Assembly (NCBI GenBank): GCA_964017145.1
Contig: OZ024840.1
Location: 682,001 to 746,000, forward strand
Direction: 5' to 3'
DNA from: Agrocybe praecox
Lineage: Eukaryota; Basidiomycota; Agaricomycetes; Agaricales; Agrocybaceae
DNA length: 64,000 bases
Position 1 is the first letter of the stretch, and every line of letters begins with the position of its first letter. The position numbers and the translations under genes were made by a program. A model generated the notes under the pieces. The model searched no databases and was not told the DNA's origin. It saw only the letters and a program-made list of their open reading frames with translations. Below, piece by piece: positions 36,960 through 50,000 of the stretch.

Positions 36960-39900
36960 ATGACCTTTTACGCTGGCTCATCCTACCTACCGAGGACTCC
37001 AGACGCTTTCTGTACCATGACCTCCAGCAGCAGGAATTATCAGAATGACTACCCCACGCGCGCCACAGACTTGCTGCACCATGGGTTGAAGGGATGGCGA
37101 GGCTCGACGTCGACGAGGCAGCCTCATATGTTGGTACCAGTCCCAACATCTTCGGCTTTAGCTGCAGCTGCTAAAGAGGGCCCTGGTCCTTTGACTCCTC
37201 CTATGTCGACAAGTTTCGAAGCGCGTACGACAGGAACAGCCAGTTATTCTCAGTATCAACAGTATTCTCGCCCACAGCAACAGCAGTCCCAGTTACACAC
37301 ATATAACAACACGACGAGTAACGCAAACACGAGTAATGGCCCGACGACGACGAACAGCAATGTTGGTATGACATTGCCACCTATTGCACACCTCGAGAGA
37401 CATCTCTCGAATCCATCCACGCATTTGCCACCATGTACGTGTTTTCTTTGTGTACGATCGTCAGAAAGTCGCGTCTTTTCTTTATCTCATTCATGAAAAG
37501 CGCATATATGCTAACAAAACGTCTTTGTCAATTAGTAACGCCCCCAGAAGATATTCCTCACGCGCATACATCCCGTCTACCAGCCCCCCAATCAACCCAC
37601 ACAGCCCCATTGCCCAGAATATCGTCTCAAGATGACTTCTTCTCGAGTTCAAATTCGATGACGTCGAGCACTGCACCTACTAGTTCTGGATCGACCGGCT
37701 CGACATCCAGTCATTCTCATCCTCAACAACGATCAGAAATGGACGTTACAGTCCTTCCCCCTATCCAGTACCAAGAGCAAGAACAACAACAGCTGCCGCA
37801 GCAATACGAGCCCCATACTCAGACACTTACGCCGTACACGCACAACAATGGTCACGTTCAACCGCCACCGCCTGCTCCTTCAACAGAGGGATGCTCAAGT
37901 CTATTAAGCGCATATATGCAGACTAATTCAATCTGTAAAGCATCGCCGGACCAAAAACCCCAACTTCAACCTTCTTGGGAACAGAGCGAGCTTGCGGGTG
38001 CTTTAGCGCCTCCAGCGAACGCACCGCAATTTGTCGTGGATTGGTTGGACTTTACGCGGACACGATCGGCCCATTTCATCGCTGAGAAGACGTGCGAGAT
38101 GATCTGCTATTTGTGGTTCGCCCCTCCCAGTGATAAGCAGAAAGGCTTGAAGAAGGAAGGGACATGGAGGAGCAAGAAGAGCAGGAGGACGAATTCCGAG
38201 TTTGCTTCATCGAATATGGAGGATGAAGATGAGGATGGGGAGACTGATTCTGACTCGGAGGCCTCTGCTGCATCACTTTCGCCGCCAACTGCGTTTACAA
38301 CCGCACCTACTGCACTGCAGCTAGTACCGTCACCAACATTCGTACAGTTCATGAAGAAGCTCCTGGAAACGACACAGGTGTCACAGAGTGTCATTGTTCT
38401 GAGTTTGCATTACATTCATCGTCTAAAGCAGAAGAACCGGTGGACTCCAGCGCAAAGAGGGAGCGAGTTTCGGATTGCGGTAGCTGCGTTGATGATGGGG
38501 AATAAATTCTTGGACGAGTACGTATTCCAATTTTCTTTGTGATTCAATTGAATTCTCATCGGTCCTGTGGTCATTTAGCAACACGTATACAAACAAGACA
38601 TGGTCTGAGGTGTCTGGTATTGAACTAGAAGAGATCAACAGAATGGAGCGGGAGTTCTTGCACGGTGTAGATTTCAACCTTTATGTGGACAAGGCGACAT
38701 ATGAGGCGTGGTTGAACCTGCTCAAGGGCTTGGTATTAGCAAAGGAGAAGGACTGCCGGCGGTATGGAAGGAATACGAGGGAGGAGAGACATCACAGGGA
38801 AAGAGAAAGGAAGGGGTCATCGACGAGGAGGACGGCCACACTCGCTAGCATTGCTAATTCAAATGGGAATGCAATTTACGGTGCGATTGGTCCTGCTGCC
38901 AGGAGCTATACCAGTGTAATTCCTCTGCCTCCTACTTCTAATGACGTCAAAATGAACGGTAACTCGAATTCGATGTTCGCTGGAAAAGCGTACAACGGCG
39001 ACATAAAGGAGTCGTATAGTCGTGCGAGGTCGACATCGCCCAGGATTCGCAATAGTACTACTAAGAATATTCAACAACAACCTGCCCCTTCGGTTGCTTA
39101 CCATCAGCCTCCACCTCCACCTCAGCCCTCCCAGCACTCTGTATATGCGCATCAGAACCACAGCTATCTGCCTAGCATCAACACGACTACCGCTCTTCTC
39201 CAAACGAATCCCTCGACTACATGCACATCGGCTTCCGCTGTTTCTACCTCTTCCATGATCTCAGGATGCGCTTCTGGTTCGCCTGTCTCCCAAACCCAAG
39301 TCGGTGGAAAGAGGACAGCAGAGGCGGCGTTCTCGCCTACTTCTGCTGTTTTCGCTACTGTTCCCTCGAAGAGGCCTATATCGATACATGGTGGGATGGG
39401 AATATCATTGAGGATCCCTGAGACTAATATCCAACAGCAAGGACATGGAATGAGCGCTGGGCCCAACAATTTAAGTCCATTGGAGGGATTGCAGAGCTTT
39501 GAGCGGATGTCGTTGACCTCGAATAATCCTTCACCTGCGAAAGATCGAACCGTGAAAAAGGAGTCGAAGGAGAACAACAAGTCGAGATGGAGAGCGTCTG
39601 CTGTTCCACAGACTTTGAGCTCGACTTATTCGTATTCGGTGGAGACTGATAAGAAAAATAGGCCTCAGGTATGTTATTTATTTTATTTACAAAATAAATT
39701 ATATATCAATTCTAATTTTATGCAGAACCTGTACTTCTATGCTCTGGCATGTTCCCCCGTCAAGGATGAGCCTGCTGCTACACCCGCGCTCGGTGCTGGC
39801 GAGCAAGGACGAGAACGTGCCCAGGAGGAAACATTTGTTGGGTATGGACACGGCCAACGCAAATTCCGCAAGTACCATCAGCCTGCGCCCCCTAGTGGCG

Positions 39901-40856
39901 TGCATTATCCTTATGCAGACCTCAATGCCAATGCGTCGAAGTTCTATCCTTCGGTACCTGCAGCACCAGCACCAGTGGAGTCTACTACCACCACGAAGTC
40001 AACCGGAGTGATTGTTACCCCTCCGATGAGACAGAAGCAATATTCGTATCCTACTTACGAAAAGCACGCAAAGGAGGAACCTGTTGAGTATAACGCTCCT
40101 CTTCCGCACTTCCGGGACGACGTGTGGGCAAGACCACCTGCGCCTGCCAGCTCGACCTCCTATGAGGCCGACAGTGCTCGCGCTCATGGGCAACCCCCTG
40201 CGCATTATCATCATGCGGAAGCCGTGCCTGCACCTGCACCTGTGCAAAGCGTGCCTCGGCCTCTGTTGGACGAAGACGTAGACATGGATGTGAAGAGGTC
40301 GACTACTGATATCGATATCGAAATGGCTGTTGTGCCTTCCGCTCCATTTGCCAACGCGGGACCTCCTGGAGTGCGCGTACAATTCTATGATAGTGGAGCT
40401 GGGCCGTCAACCTCCTCTGGATATGCGCACTATTACCAGCAAGGTCAATCTGGTTCGCAGCCTTCTGTCTCGACGGGACAGTCATCTGGCGCGGCGCCTT
40501 CGCAGTATGGATATGGGTACTCAACGCCGCCTTATCATGCTTCGGGGTCCACTTATGCCACGAACACGACTTCTGCATACCAACCTGCTTATTCGCAGTC
40601 CCAGTATTCTTCTCCTGTTCGTTACTCGTCGCCTTCTCCTCTTGGTCGCAGTAGCAAACATGTTGGATATCCCCCTCAACTTGAGTCTCCTTTACGGAAA
40701 CATCAAATCAAGCAGGAGCAACAAGATCAAGGCTATTTGCGACCTCAGCACGACCAGGACCGGGAACAGCGCTATTTCCTGGAAGAGCAAGAACGGTATC
40801 ATCAACGATACTCGTCTCGGTCCGCATACTCTTCTCCGCAATATGCTAGGCGATGA
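36960..40856 (+). CDS. Large Pho80/Pcl-type cyclin
   Basis: Predicted regulatory subunit of a Pho85-type cyclin-dependent kinase. Exons 36960-37434, 37536-38517, 38579-39668 and 39726-40856 give 1,226 codons including the stop. A Gln/Ser/Pro-rich N-terminus (about 320 residues) leads to the cyclin box: FVVDWLDFTRTRSAHFIAEK, an acidic Ser-rich insert of about 70 residues, FVQFMKKLLETTQVSQSVIV, RIAVAALMMGNKFLDDNTYT across intron 2, then WSEVSGIELEEINRMEREFL and YEAWLNLLKGLVLAK. The last 650 residues are low-complexity, with Tyr/Gln/Pro-rich stretches. Yeast Pcl proteins are far shorter (about 280-400 residues). Intron 3 (39669-39725) is 57 nt and has no in-frame stop, so its retention would add 19 residues. 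Long gene-poor flanks suggest complex control (inference). Confidence 0.88.
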
Positions 40857-43800
40857 ACCATGTCGGATCATAACAAATGATTACGAAGATCATGACCGAT
40901 AAAAAAACGAAGAAAAAAAGTGAATGATTGATTTTTGCTCTCGTTGTTTCACTTGTTCTTTTTTCTTTGCTCGTTCGCTTTCTTTTCCCCCTTCGTTTCT
41001 TTGACGACCTCGGACCTTTCCATCATCATCATCATTAGCTTAGTTTATTATTTTATTATTATAACTTTTTTCTTTCTCATTTTTTTCCTTCGCTTCCTAT
41101 CTCCATCACGCTAAACACGCACACGCATTCCATTTCCATCGACAACGGCATTGAACCCTCACGCGCTACCCCAAAATCTTCAATGTTACCCCCTTTCATC
41201 GACAATCCGTCTACGATGTTTCGACTCTTCTCAATGTAGAATTAGTGTCGCAGACTTTTTTTCGCTTTTCTCCATTTTTGCGATTTATATTTTTGTTAAA
41301 TTGTCGCTTTTCTTTCGTTTTCCCTCTCCGTATTTGACGACGTTACCATTCTCTCCAGAACATCCATTACGAGCATATAGTTCTCATTTTCACGCACGCA
41401 CGCATTCAATCATCACCAATCCATGCATCCATTCCTATTACCATTACACTACATTAGATCACCCTAGCTTTATTACTATATAACTATCCCCCTCCTATCG
41501 TAAACCATTATTATTAGTCATTATTCATCCGCAATTTTTTCCCTTTCTTTCCTCATCATACATGCATAGTATCCATAGTAGCAATCTCCTCATTCAACTT
41601 TCTCTAGCGCATTACTTCATCAGCAATTATTATCATTCTTTGCATTTATTTTTTTGGTTGGCATCTCATAACAACATCACTTTTCGTAATAAAATAGCTT
41701 GTCATGTATACGTTGCAAACCAGAAGAAATTCAAATAAGATCGCTATCCGGGACGAGGAAGAAATGTAGGGCGGCTGGATTGGCTTTTTGATGTTGCCAG
41801 GTGTTGAGCATACACGTGATACTTAATTGAACGCGTCGCGTCAGGCGGCCTCGCTTTCTCCTTTTGGGAGGCTCCATCCAGCGCAGTCTGTTCTCGAGCC
41901 AGAGGCCTTTACGTACATGATTTTTGTTCAATTTTGCCTTTCCGACCAGATACTCCTAAAGCATTAGATGTATGTGTATCTGTAAGTGTTGCGCATGTAT
42001 CCTGTAGGGTATTGTGTTCTCTACTTGCTTTGAAATTACGGCAGTTCCCCCGTGTCTTGCTCTATAGAGGTAAAGAATGTGGTTAGATCCCTGTCAGCAC
42101 CAATTTATCCCACTGCAAATTGAGCGAGCTGTAGCTGAAGCTTAGCGCCGCCACCCGCATGAGTCAGCAGGCAGGGTGATCAAGGGACATATAAGGTCAG
42201 GTAGTAAGTACTTCCAAGTGTATTTTAATTGAGTCCGCTTATACGTTACTGGCAGGAAACTCATTTTAACAGAGGGAATTGGGTAAATTGATGCTCGCAT
42301 GCTCGTATGCAGTAGTGCATGGTAGGTAGTATGTATGTATGTATGTATGTAGTAGGTAGCCGTAAGCAAAAACTATGTATCTGGATGCTTCTACGGCAGC
42401 TGCTCAGGGAGCCACCGGAATGTTCGATCCCTGGTATAGTAATATAATTAAGGCTCGGTACATCTAGGGGGTTAAGGAAGATAAGGTAAGTACCCTATCA
42501 TTGGGGGGTACTACCCCAGAGTTGACTCATCGCATATAGGGAGGGAAGCACTGTAAGTTTAGGTACGCATATTCTTATCCTTGATCATCGTTGTTGTATA
42601 GCATTTCTTTTCGATTGGGTCATTTGTCTTTTAAACTTCAGATCGGGGTCGAATTCAGAACGTTATGGACTGTAAGGGGTGAGTGGTAGGTGTGATGATT
42701 TATACTATAGTATGCGGAATGAATGAATTAAATACATGCATCAAACTGTCTGTCAGATTGAGATAAGGAAAAACTTGGAACCCCGTACGTCGCCGAATCT
42801 CGACATACTTGTCCCTACTTATCATCCCAATATCAACCTGGAGAAGGTTATGATGTGGTGTGTGTATGTGTCTGTCCGAGACTGGCGTTAACGTCAACGA
42901 TACGATACTTGTATGGATGGATCATGGCCCGTGCTAAACGATGCGAAAATCTGTATGATTCTAGGTTGTCGGGTGGAGGAGAAGTGAACCCTTCTGGAAT
43001 TCGATTTACACATATATTTGAACTCTGGAACCTATAAGATATTTATATTTTTAAGGTCGGCTACTGTCCGAGTTCTTATATAGATTCTAATCGGATGGAT
43101 CCCCCCCAAGTTTGAATCAAACAAGCATTCAACAGGCACTCACATGCTATGCGATGGTGCTATGGCCCAGGAGTGTGCATGAAGAATGTCGAGAATTGGC
43201 ATTTTGCGTGCTGGAACTTGTAATCGCCGCCACCGACTGGCAATGATCGCACAATTACCCCTGCCTGCCTGTTTAATCAGCTTCCATAATACATTTTGGA
43301 TGGGTCCCTTACACAAGCAGCAATCTCGCTAAGGCCCTTGGATTCGAAATCATTGTTACCCTGTCCGTCTTTGCTAGGCAAGAATGAATACCCAACGTGG
43401 CTTCCGTCGGATCCGGAAAGTCCTCTACGTGCGATTTTCCTGTTATGAAGCATAATCAATTGGTCGTCCCTATTCCTAGAACGTATACTTGAGCGAATGT
43501 AACACGCAACATTCGGCTTACAACAAATTTTCGTGGCGCTAGAATGTCCGAGGATAGTGAGCACACTGATGGTGATGAGGAGACGTTCGAGATGGGCTTG
43601 TTGTCCGGTTGGGAAGGAACTTGGCCAGAAGTCTCATGGAAGTAAGGAAGGAAGAAGGGAAAATTGAGCAAAATTCGGATAATCTATCATGGAGCTTCGG
43701 GCAAATTGGACGAAATGATAGATAAAAATTGCCGGTAACATCGCTATATTTGCTTTGTATGATAACATAGGAGTTGGGGATTTGAGCAAAACAACTTAAG

Positions 43801-46220
43801 GGGACGAAGAGCGGCCTTTTTACTCCGAAATGATTGTCTTGGACGGTGGTGGTTCGCGGTTTGGCCTGGTGCTCAAATCATGGCCTCATGACAGAGCCTA
43901 GAGGTTAAACCAAGAGATGGCGTTTCAAATGTGGCATAACACTCCGAATCTCTTTTGTAACTCGCCAACTTGCTTGAATGATTGGTCTCGGCGAAAGGGA
44001 AGTTAGTTACATGCTAACCTGCGATTTCATCCAGCCGAATTCGACTTGAACATCGTGTGATACATATGTATGTATCAGCGTGGCGCCAACGGTTTCGGTT
44101 TCACTGTCTCCTTGCACAAGCTCCAGCTCCATCGATGAGTTACCCTTGGGCCTTGACGGGTGCATAGGCAGGGAGTGGATATGGGAGCACGGCTGAGCAC
44201 GGGTAATCGTTTATGGTTTGGCGTCAAGAAGGTCTGACCGGGTGAAATAGAATACAAATTTCGTCAAGTGTGCGGCGGTAGCGTTTATTTGGGGAGCTTC
44301 ATGAAGCCTTTATCGTCATGGTCTAACATCTCGTTTGTCATGGGTGCTTATCTTGGTCTCTCAGTAATTTAAATGTTGATTATGCTCCAAACGACAGCAA
44401 TTTTATGCTAATCAGCTTACCTCTTCTTGTGTCTTTTTTTTTGGTGCGTCATTCGGAGTATTAACGAGCGGCGATTGGGAGTATTTCGAATAGAGCGGAA
44501 TCGCGTGGAAGAACCGAAAGGCCCTGTGGAAGATGCGCAGGAGAATGTGTCCAAACGGCCCATGCGCTAATTATATTCCATTTGCCGTGCGACCAGGTTC
44601 CGGTTCCTGTCGATTACAGTCAAACATACGCGGTGGTGTCGCATGTGCTGAATACGAAGGCGCCAAAGGTCTATGCAAATCAATTCAAACTGCCAACGGG
44701 TTCAAAACAGAGATGGAACATGGAAGTACGTATGAGAGAAACCATATACAATTCATAAATAGATGGATACCTTTTTTGTGTGCGGAGCACGGGGTCTTCG
44801 GTAATCGGGAAAGGGAGGAACCGATGATGGTAGCCGAAGGCGCTTCAGAAGAACGTCTCCACCCTGCGCGGCTATCTGTTTTTTTCCACGCAGTTTACGA
44901 GTTGCGCAGGGCAGAGCAGTGATATTAGGTGATATCTCTCGAGTCGTTACAGTTCTTTGAACTTATGATCCGAATATGGGGACATTGAAGTGAATCAATG
45001 CTCCCTCTCCGAGTTGTTTGGACTGGGATCTAGCTAGGTATCTAGAATGGATGGTTTGTTATTTCATATTTTTTTGGATTGTGATTATAGCACTATAGCT
45101 AAGTGGAGAGAATGTAGCATTCCTCCGTGAGGCGGTGATTAAGATTAAATGTGGCGAGATAGTGGCTGAGAGACGCAGACAACCATATATTCGTTGGAAG
45201 ATGGCCACCTGTTTTGGGCAATTGTACAACGTCCAAACTGGAAAGGGGGTTGTTTATTTTATTAATAACATAAATCGAGTGTCGAGATGGTCGTCAATAG
45301 CATTATTAGACCGGTATATCGAAAAATATGCGCATTGGCACCGAGTACGGAGAATTCTGTATTAGCACCTGTATATCAGCACATCGTTGTGGCCCGTGGG
45401 CGCTCATCTTCCCAGAACCATATGTCCCTGGAAATATATTCACTTATTTACGACACGACACACATTGTTCTGACGATTACTGAGTTACCCCAGTGTATTC
45501 ATTGATTGACTGGACTTGAATATCTTTTACCCTGTTTTCAAACTTCGAGGCACAAACACCGCCGATGAGCGTCGACACTCAGACTTCAAGACAACTAAAA
45601 TTATTTATTCCGAGTGGACTGTCGAAACGAAAGAGAAATCTGACTCTGGATCCTTGCCGCGGAGAAATTGTGCAGAACACGCGGTCATGTAACGTACGGG
45701 TGGGCTCCCTGTTATATAACCCTGGCAGTTCACGAAAGAAGCAAAGAATTTCCGGTAGAAGAGGCTCGACCCGACGGTATGAAAAGTCTAGAAGTTATAA
45801 GAGCTGAGGTATTGTGCGGCACAACAAGACAGCAGCAGGTATTGCACGATCATTGGAATCGAATCCTTGGGACCAGAGGGATACAATATGGAGATACACA
45901 AAATGAATTCGCATAGGATTTGGGTTATGTCACGATGATTGACCAGATTATCAAGAAGAGAGAAGCTGGCATGCGGATGGGCATAAGAAGCTAAACCAGG
46001 ACTAAGGAGGTTCAAAGTAAGTAGTTTAAGGAGCAATTAATGGGTCATGTGTGCCTACCTATGTATGTCACGAAGGGCCAGAAAGAGAAAAACGAGAATC
46101 CACGTCTTGGATTAGACCTTATGAACACGACACTCCGCAGAAAGACACCGGTGGTACGATGGAGTCAGAAATAATACATCGAGAATGGAAAGCAAGTCTA
46201 TGTAGAGAAAGTTTCGAAGG
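40857..46220. other. Gene-poor region of about 5.4 kb
   Basis: The first 850 bp are T-rich and probably cyclin 3' UTR and terminator. Beyond that only short ORFs appear, for example 43671-43277 (minus, two overlapping frames) and 44533-44922 (plus, 129 codons, no recognised motif). No splice-consistent gene, no repeat family and no RNA gene was found. Confidence 0.45.
42331..42350. repeat. (ATGT)5 microsatellite
   Basis: Five perfect ATGT units in non-coding DNA. Confidence 0.85.
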
Positions 46221-46755
46221 CTAGTCCGCTAGAACTGATTCTTGGGACTGCGCTCTTTGACGTGCTTCCTCGGCGCGAAGTTGAGCCAGGGCAGTATCCC
46301 TGAAAGCCTGCGAGAACACCATATTAGAAACGAAATTCTTCGCAAACGATGTCCAAATCTCGCCTGCGTAAATAGGATACCAGACAGAACACCGCTCACT
46401 AAAAAGGGTTAAGACAAGATTATGTGTGGGCATTCGCGTAAGAGGGAAAGAAATGCTCACAGACACCACAAAATAACGCTGTATTTCTCTTGAAGCCAAA
46501 AAACCGCTGGCCAATGACAGCTGTTTGGCATGTTGGTGGTAAGTTCTTTTATTCAATGCTCCGGAGACTCCAAGCTTGCCTGAAGCTAGGCCGGACGACA
46601 GTCCTGCAAAAATCCCTTCCTTTCTAGCTTCCTGAAAGAGGTTCGGACAAAAACTATCATTCCTACGCGGCATATACCCTTTTTCTTGAAACACTCACGG
46701 ATCTAACGATTGCCTCTGCATCCGATGGGAGTCCTGTTGAGCTGATTTCGACCAT
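46221..46755 (-). CDS. Small conserved membrane protein with two GC-AG introns
   Basis: Five tiny exons, 46755-46699, 46631-46580, 46520-46461, 46398-46364 and 46307-46221, join to 97 codons including the stop (96 residues). N-terminus MVEISSTGLPSDAEAIVRS; then a glycine-zipper-like hydrophobic core (EGIFAGLSSGLASAVIGQRF and NTALFCGVLSGVLSGILFTQ), likely two membrane segments; then a charged helix (RAEEARQRAQ). I recall similar short unnamed proteins in mushrooms, with the same N-terminal block and TQAF junction, but know no function. Introns 2 (46579-46521) and 4 (46363-46308) begin with GC (AG|GCAAGC and AG|GCGAGA); no GT donor gives an open frame. It is divergent from SPO22, 289 bp apart. 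Confidence 0.72.
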
Positions 46756-47044
46756 TCTGTTTGGTCAGTGTCAAGTTGAAATCGTCATTAGATAATACAC
46801 TGTCGTGGCTGTGCGTTTGGTTTACTCCTTACGGACGTACGTATCTGTCACGTACAACACTGTTGTCGCGTCTTGTCACAAGCGTTGTGCCCTATGTAAC
46901 GCTAATGGGATCACACACTAGACTTAAACTGGTTCGCCCACCATCCTAATTCAGAAATTTTCTTCTCATTATTGTTCCTCTCGAAAAGTTGAAGCTGGTA
47001 TAGTGTGACTCTACAGGATTTCTTATAAACACGACAGCGTAAGG
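46756..47044. promoter_or_regulatory. 289-bp divergent intergenic region
   Basis: Separates the start codons of the small membrane protein (minus) and the SPO22-like gene (plus), and so should hold both promoters. No clear TATA box or regulator site stands out. Confidence 0.4.
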
Positions 47045-50000
47045 ATGTCGGCGACAAAAAAACATAATGCCAAACCATTGCAACAGATTCACGCAACTAT
47101 ATTGGGTGGCTCATGATTTTTACATGAAGAAACTTGCAAACTGAACGATTTTCAAGAGCATATATCAACTGTAAAACCACTTTTGGAGAACCTCCAGGCT
47201 TCTTTGAAGGCCTCTGTGGATGAAAAACTTACTCAGATAGCATCGTTGGCCGAGTCATTCACTGAACAACGGCCCAAGTTCAGCAAGGCAACCTGGATCC
47301 ATCTCGCTGATTCACTTGATCAAGAAGGCTGGTGCCATCTTCTGGCTGGCAAGCTCTATATCTCTTATGCTCATTTACCCCAATTTGTCAAGGTGTCAAC
47401 CTGTGGAATATCTCTGGCTTGATGCTAAAAGGCGCAGATGAAAACGAGTATCAGAACGTCGCTATGTGTAAGCAGCCTGTTGCCACTTCACTCGAATATT
47501 AACCCTTGGAGAAGTACGTCTCGCTGCATTTCGTCTAGTTGAGGCAGGCTTAGAGACGAAACCGGGCATGGAAAGTAAGTGTACTTAACTCTGCGTCGAT
47601 GTGGCAAAAATGGTTTCGAGCTGAATGGATTTAACTTAGCTCTCATCAATATCCTTCAACTGGCGAGCAAGACGGGAATGAGTCTTTCTGGTGACGAACT
47701 TCCTACTCCATGATACGAATCTTACGATTTTGTTGTGTTCAGTTAAGGGACACAATGACCTTGCGGCAGGCGTATTGACAAGTGCTGCGAAGGTCTTTAT
47801 TTTTCAACTAAGAATGACATTTCATCGTTGTTCTTAATCCAACTAGTTTGAAGAACGGCTAAAGGCTATGAGCGATACGGACGAACACCGACAAGCTATC
47901 GCATGCGCAACCGTTTTATATTATTCGAGTAGAATGGAAGCTGTGTGTACATCCACCAGCGCCGCATGACATGACAATCATGAATCCACTTCTTTTCCAG
48001 GCTTGGAAAGAGGGTAATGACAGCCTGGCGGAATACATGTCGCGGAAAATCATTGGTTAGGCTCCTTCCTTAATGTCCGACTAGAGCTCACCCGCGCATG
48101 ACTCTTAGATGACGATCAACGTCTCTCCCTCCTTCCACCTCACGCTGTAGGCTACTTCCAAATTCTCATCGTTTCCACCGATTCATATGGATAAGATAGC
48201 GCGAGCTTCTCGCTTCCAAATTACACCAAATTGGAAGATCCTTTCTGAGTGCAACACAAGACGGATCCAAGCCTGCAGACGTTTTGCAATGGTTGCAGCG
48301 TGCTTACTCCTTGGCAGATAAACTTGAAGATGGCCCCAATGCAACCGGCCTCAAAGTACGTGTCCAGAGTCATTAGAGGCTAAAAATTGTTCTCAACAAT
48401 TCGGTCGTAGGCGTCCATTTTGAGAACAATGGGTAAGGGAATGTATGTTCCCCATTTTTTGGCACTTACCTATGCGTTTATTTCTAGCAAGAGCATATTT
48501 TCTATCAGAAGCATACGACCGTGCCGAGAGTGTGCTTGATGAACTTATGCCAACGATAGACTCATCCAAGGATCATGTAAGGTGGATCATTGACTTATCC
48601 TTTCGTCCATCTTACGTTTGTCGTCAATAGGTATCTTCCGAATATCAGGAGCTCCGATGGCTGAGGTTAGCTGTATTGAAGAGAAGGAAAGCCGGAAACG
48701 TTTCTCTCCTTGATGGTCAATTTCCTCACACCAAACTTGATATCCTAAATTAACCCCGATATTCTATCAGCTTATAGATCTGTCATCAATCACATGGAAC
48801 TTTCGGAGGCTAACATTACGGAGTACGTTTATTGTATGCAGCTCCGATTAATACATTGATCAAGTAATTCCTTTTGCAGCATCTTGCAAGACCTTAGAAC
48901 GTTGGGGCATCATCAGTACGTCAGCTAGATCATTGGGATCGAAAGCATCGTATAGATCGGGCTCGTTTGATGCCTCTTCAGCACCCTTGTTACGGCTGTT
49001 CATGAACATATCCTGGATGTAGTATTGAGGCGAGACCCCACGGATCCGGACCAAATCCACCGACTAGTACTATCCTTGGTCATACATTCATCCAAGGATG
49101 AAGATCATCAACGGGCAATGAAGTTGCTTGATTCAACTTTCACCGGTGCGCCGACAACGTTCTTGCAAGAAACCTGTGGGAAACTAAAACTCAATGCAGC
49201 TGTTTGTGAAGCAGATGCCGAATTTTCATCTGTAGCATGTACAGCATGCCTCACTGTAAGTCTGTGATTGATTTGATTTGTGACTTTTGTCAACAACATT
49301 CTGTCTGTCTTAGCTTATATGGCAATATGGAGGCCGATATTATAAGTCAAAAAAATGGTCAGCAGCGGCAGATTGGTATATGGCCGGCACCCATAAGCTT
49401 TTCACGGCAAAGAGTCCCTCCACTTTTGCGAAGTGTTGTCGGAAAGCCGTTCTATGTCACATTGAACAACGCGATTTTGCCTTAGCCTCCACGGTGATTC
49501 GGCGGTGTACCGCCAATGAAGCCTCCACTTTTTATATCATGTTTCTAATTGCTATTCATCAAGGTCGGTTCATTACTTTTGTCCCCTTTTCTAATGGATT
49601 GACATACTCCGATTTTCTCTGGTCTTACTAGGCCTAGAGAGTGAAGGTTCGATTTGTCTTCCTCTAATTATTTTTAATCTAATTTCCAAATCATCTCTTC
49701 CCAGCTATTCGAGCTGTTAACGATATGATGAAAGCTCCGGATTTTGACCGCAAGATGTTACTATTAGCGACCCAGATTTCCCATCAGTCGGAAATGAAGA
49801 GCGTACTTCTTGCAGTGCTCGAAAGCCTCCTTAGGACCCTGAAAATCGGAACGAACGGGGAGATGCTCGTTGAAGCTATGTCACTTATGCGCTGCATCGT
49901 CAAACTTACTCTGTCGCTTCTCGTGGAACCCGCAGCAAACAAGTATTTTCATGTTGATATTTTTGTTGCCGGAATTTATTGACTTACTAATCTCTTTCCC

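Noticed and set aside
42405..42450. tRNA-like GTTCGATCC box
   Set aside because: The bases around it do not pair as a T-stem and no matching D-arm or acceptor stem is found.
44533..44922. 129-codon plus-strand open frame in the gene-poor region after the cyclin
   Set aside because: No motif, no introns, no recognisable promoter, and composition close to that of the surrounding non-coding DNA.
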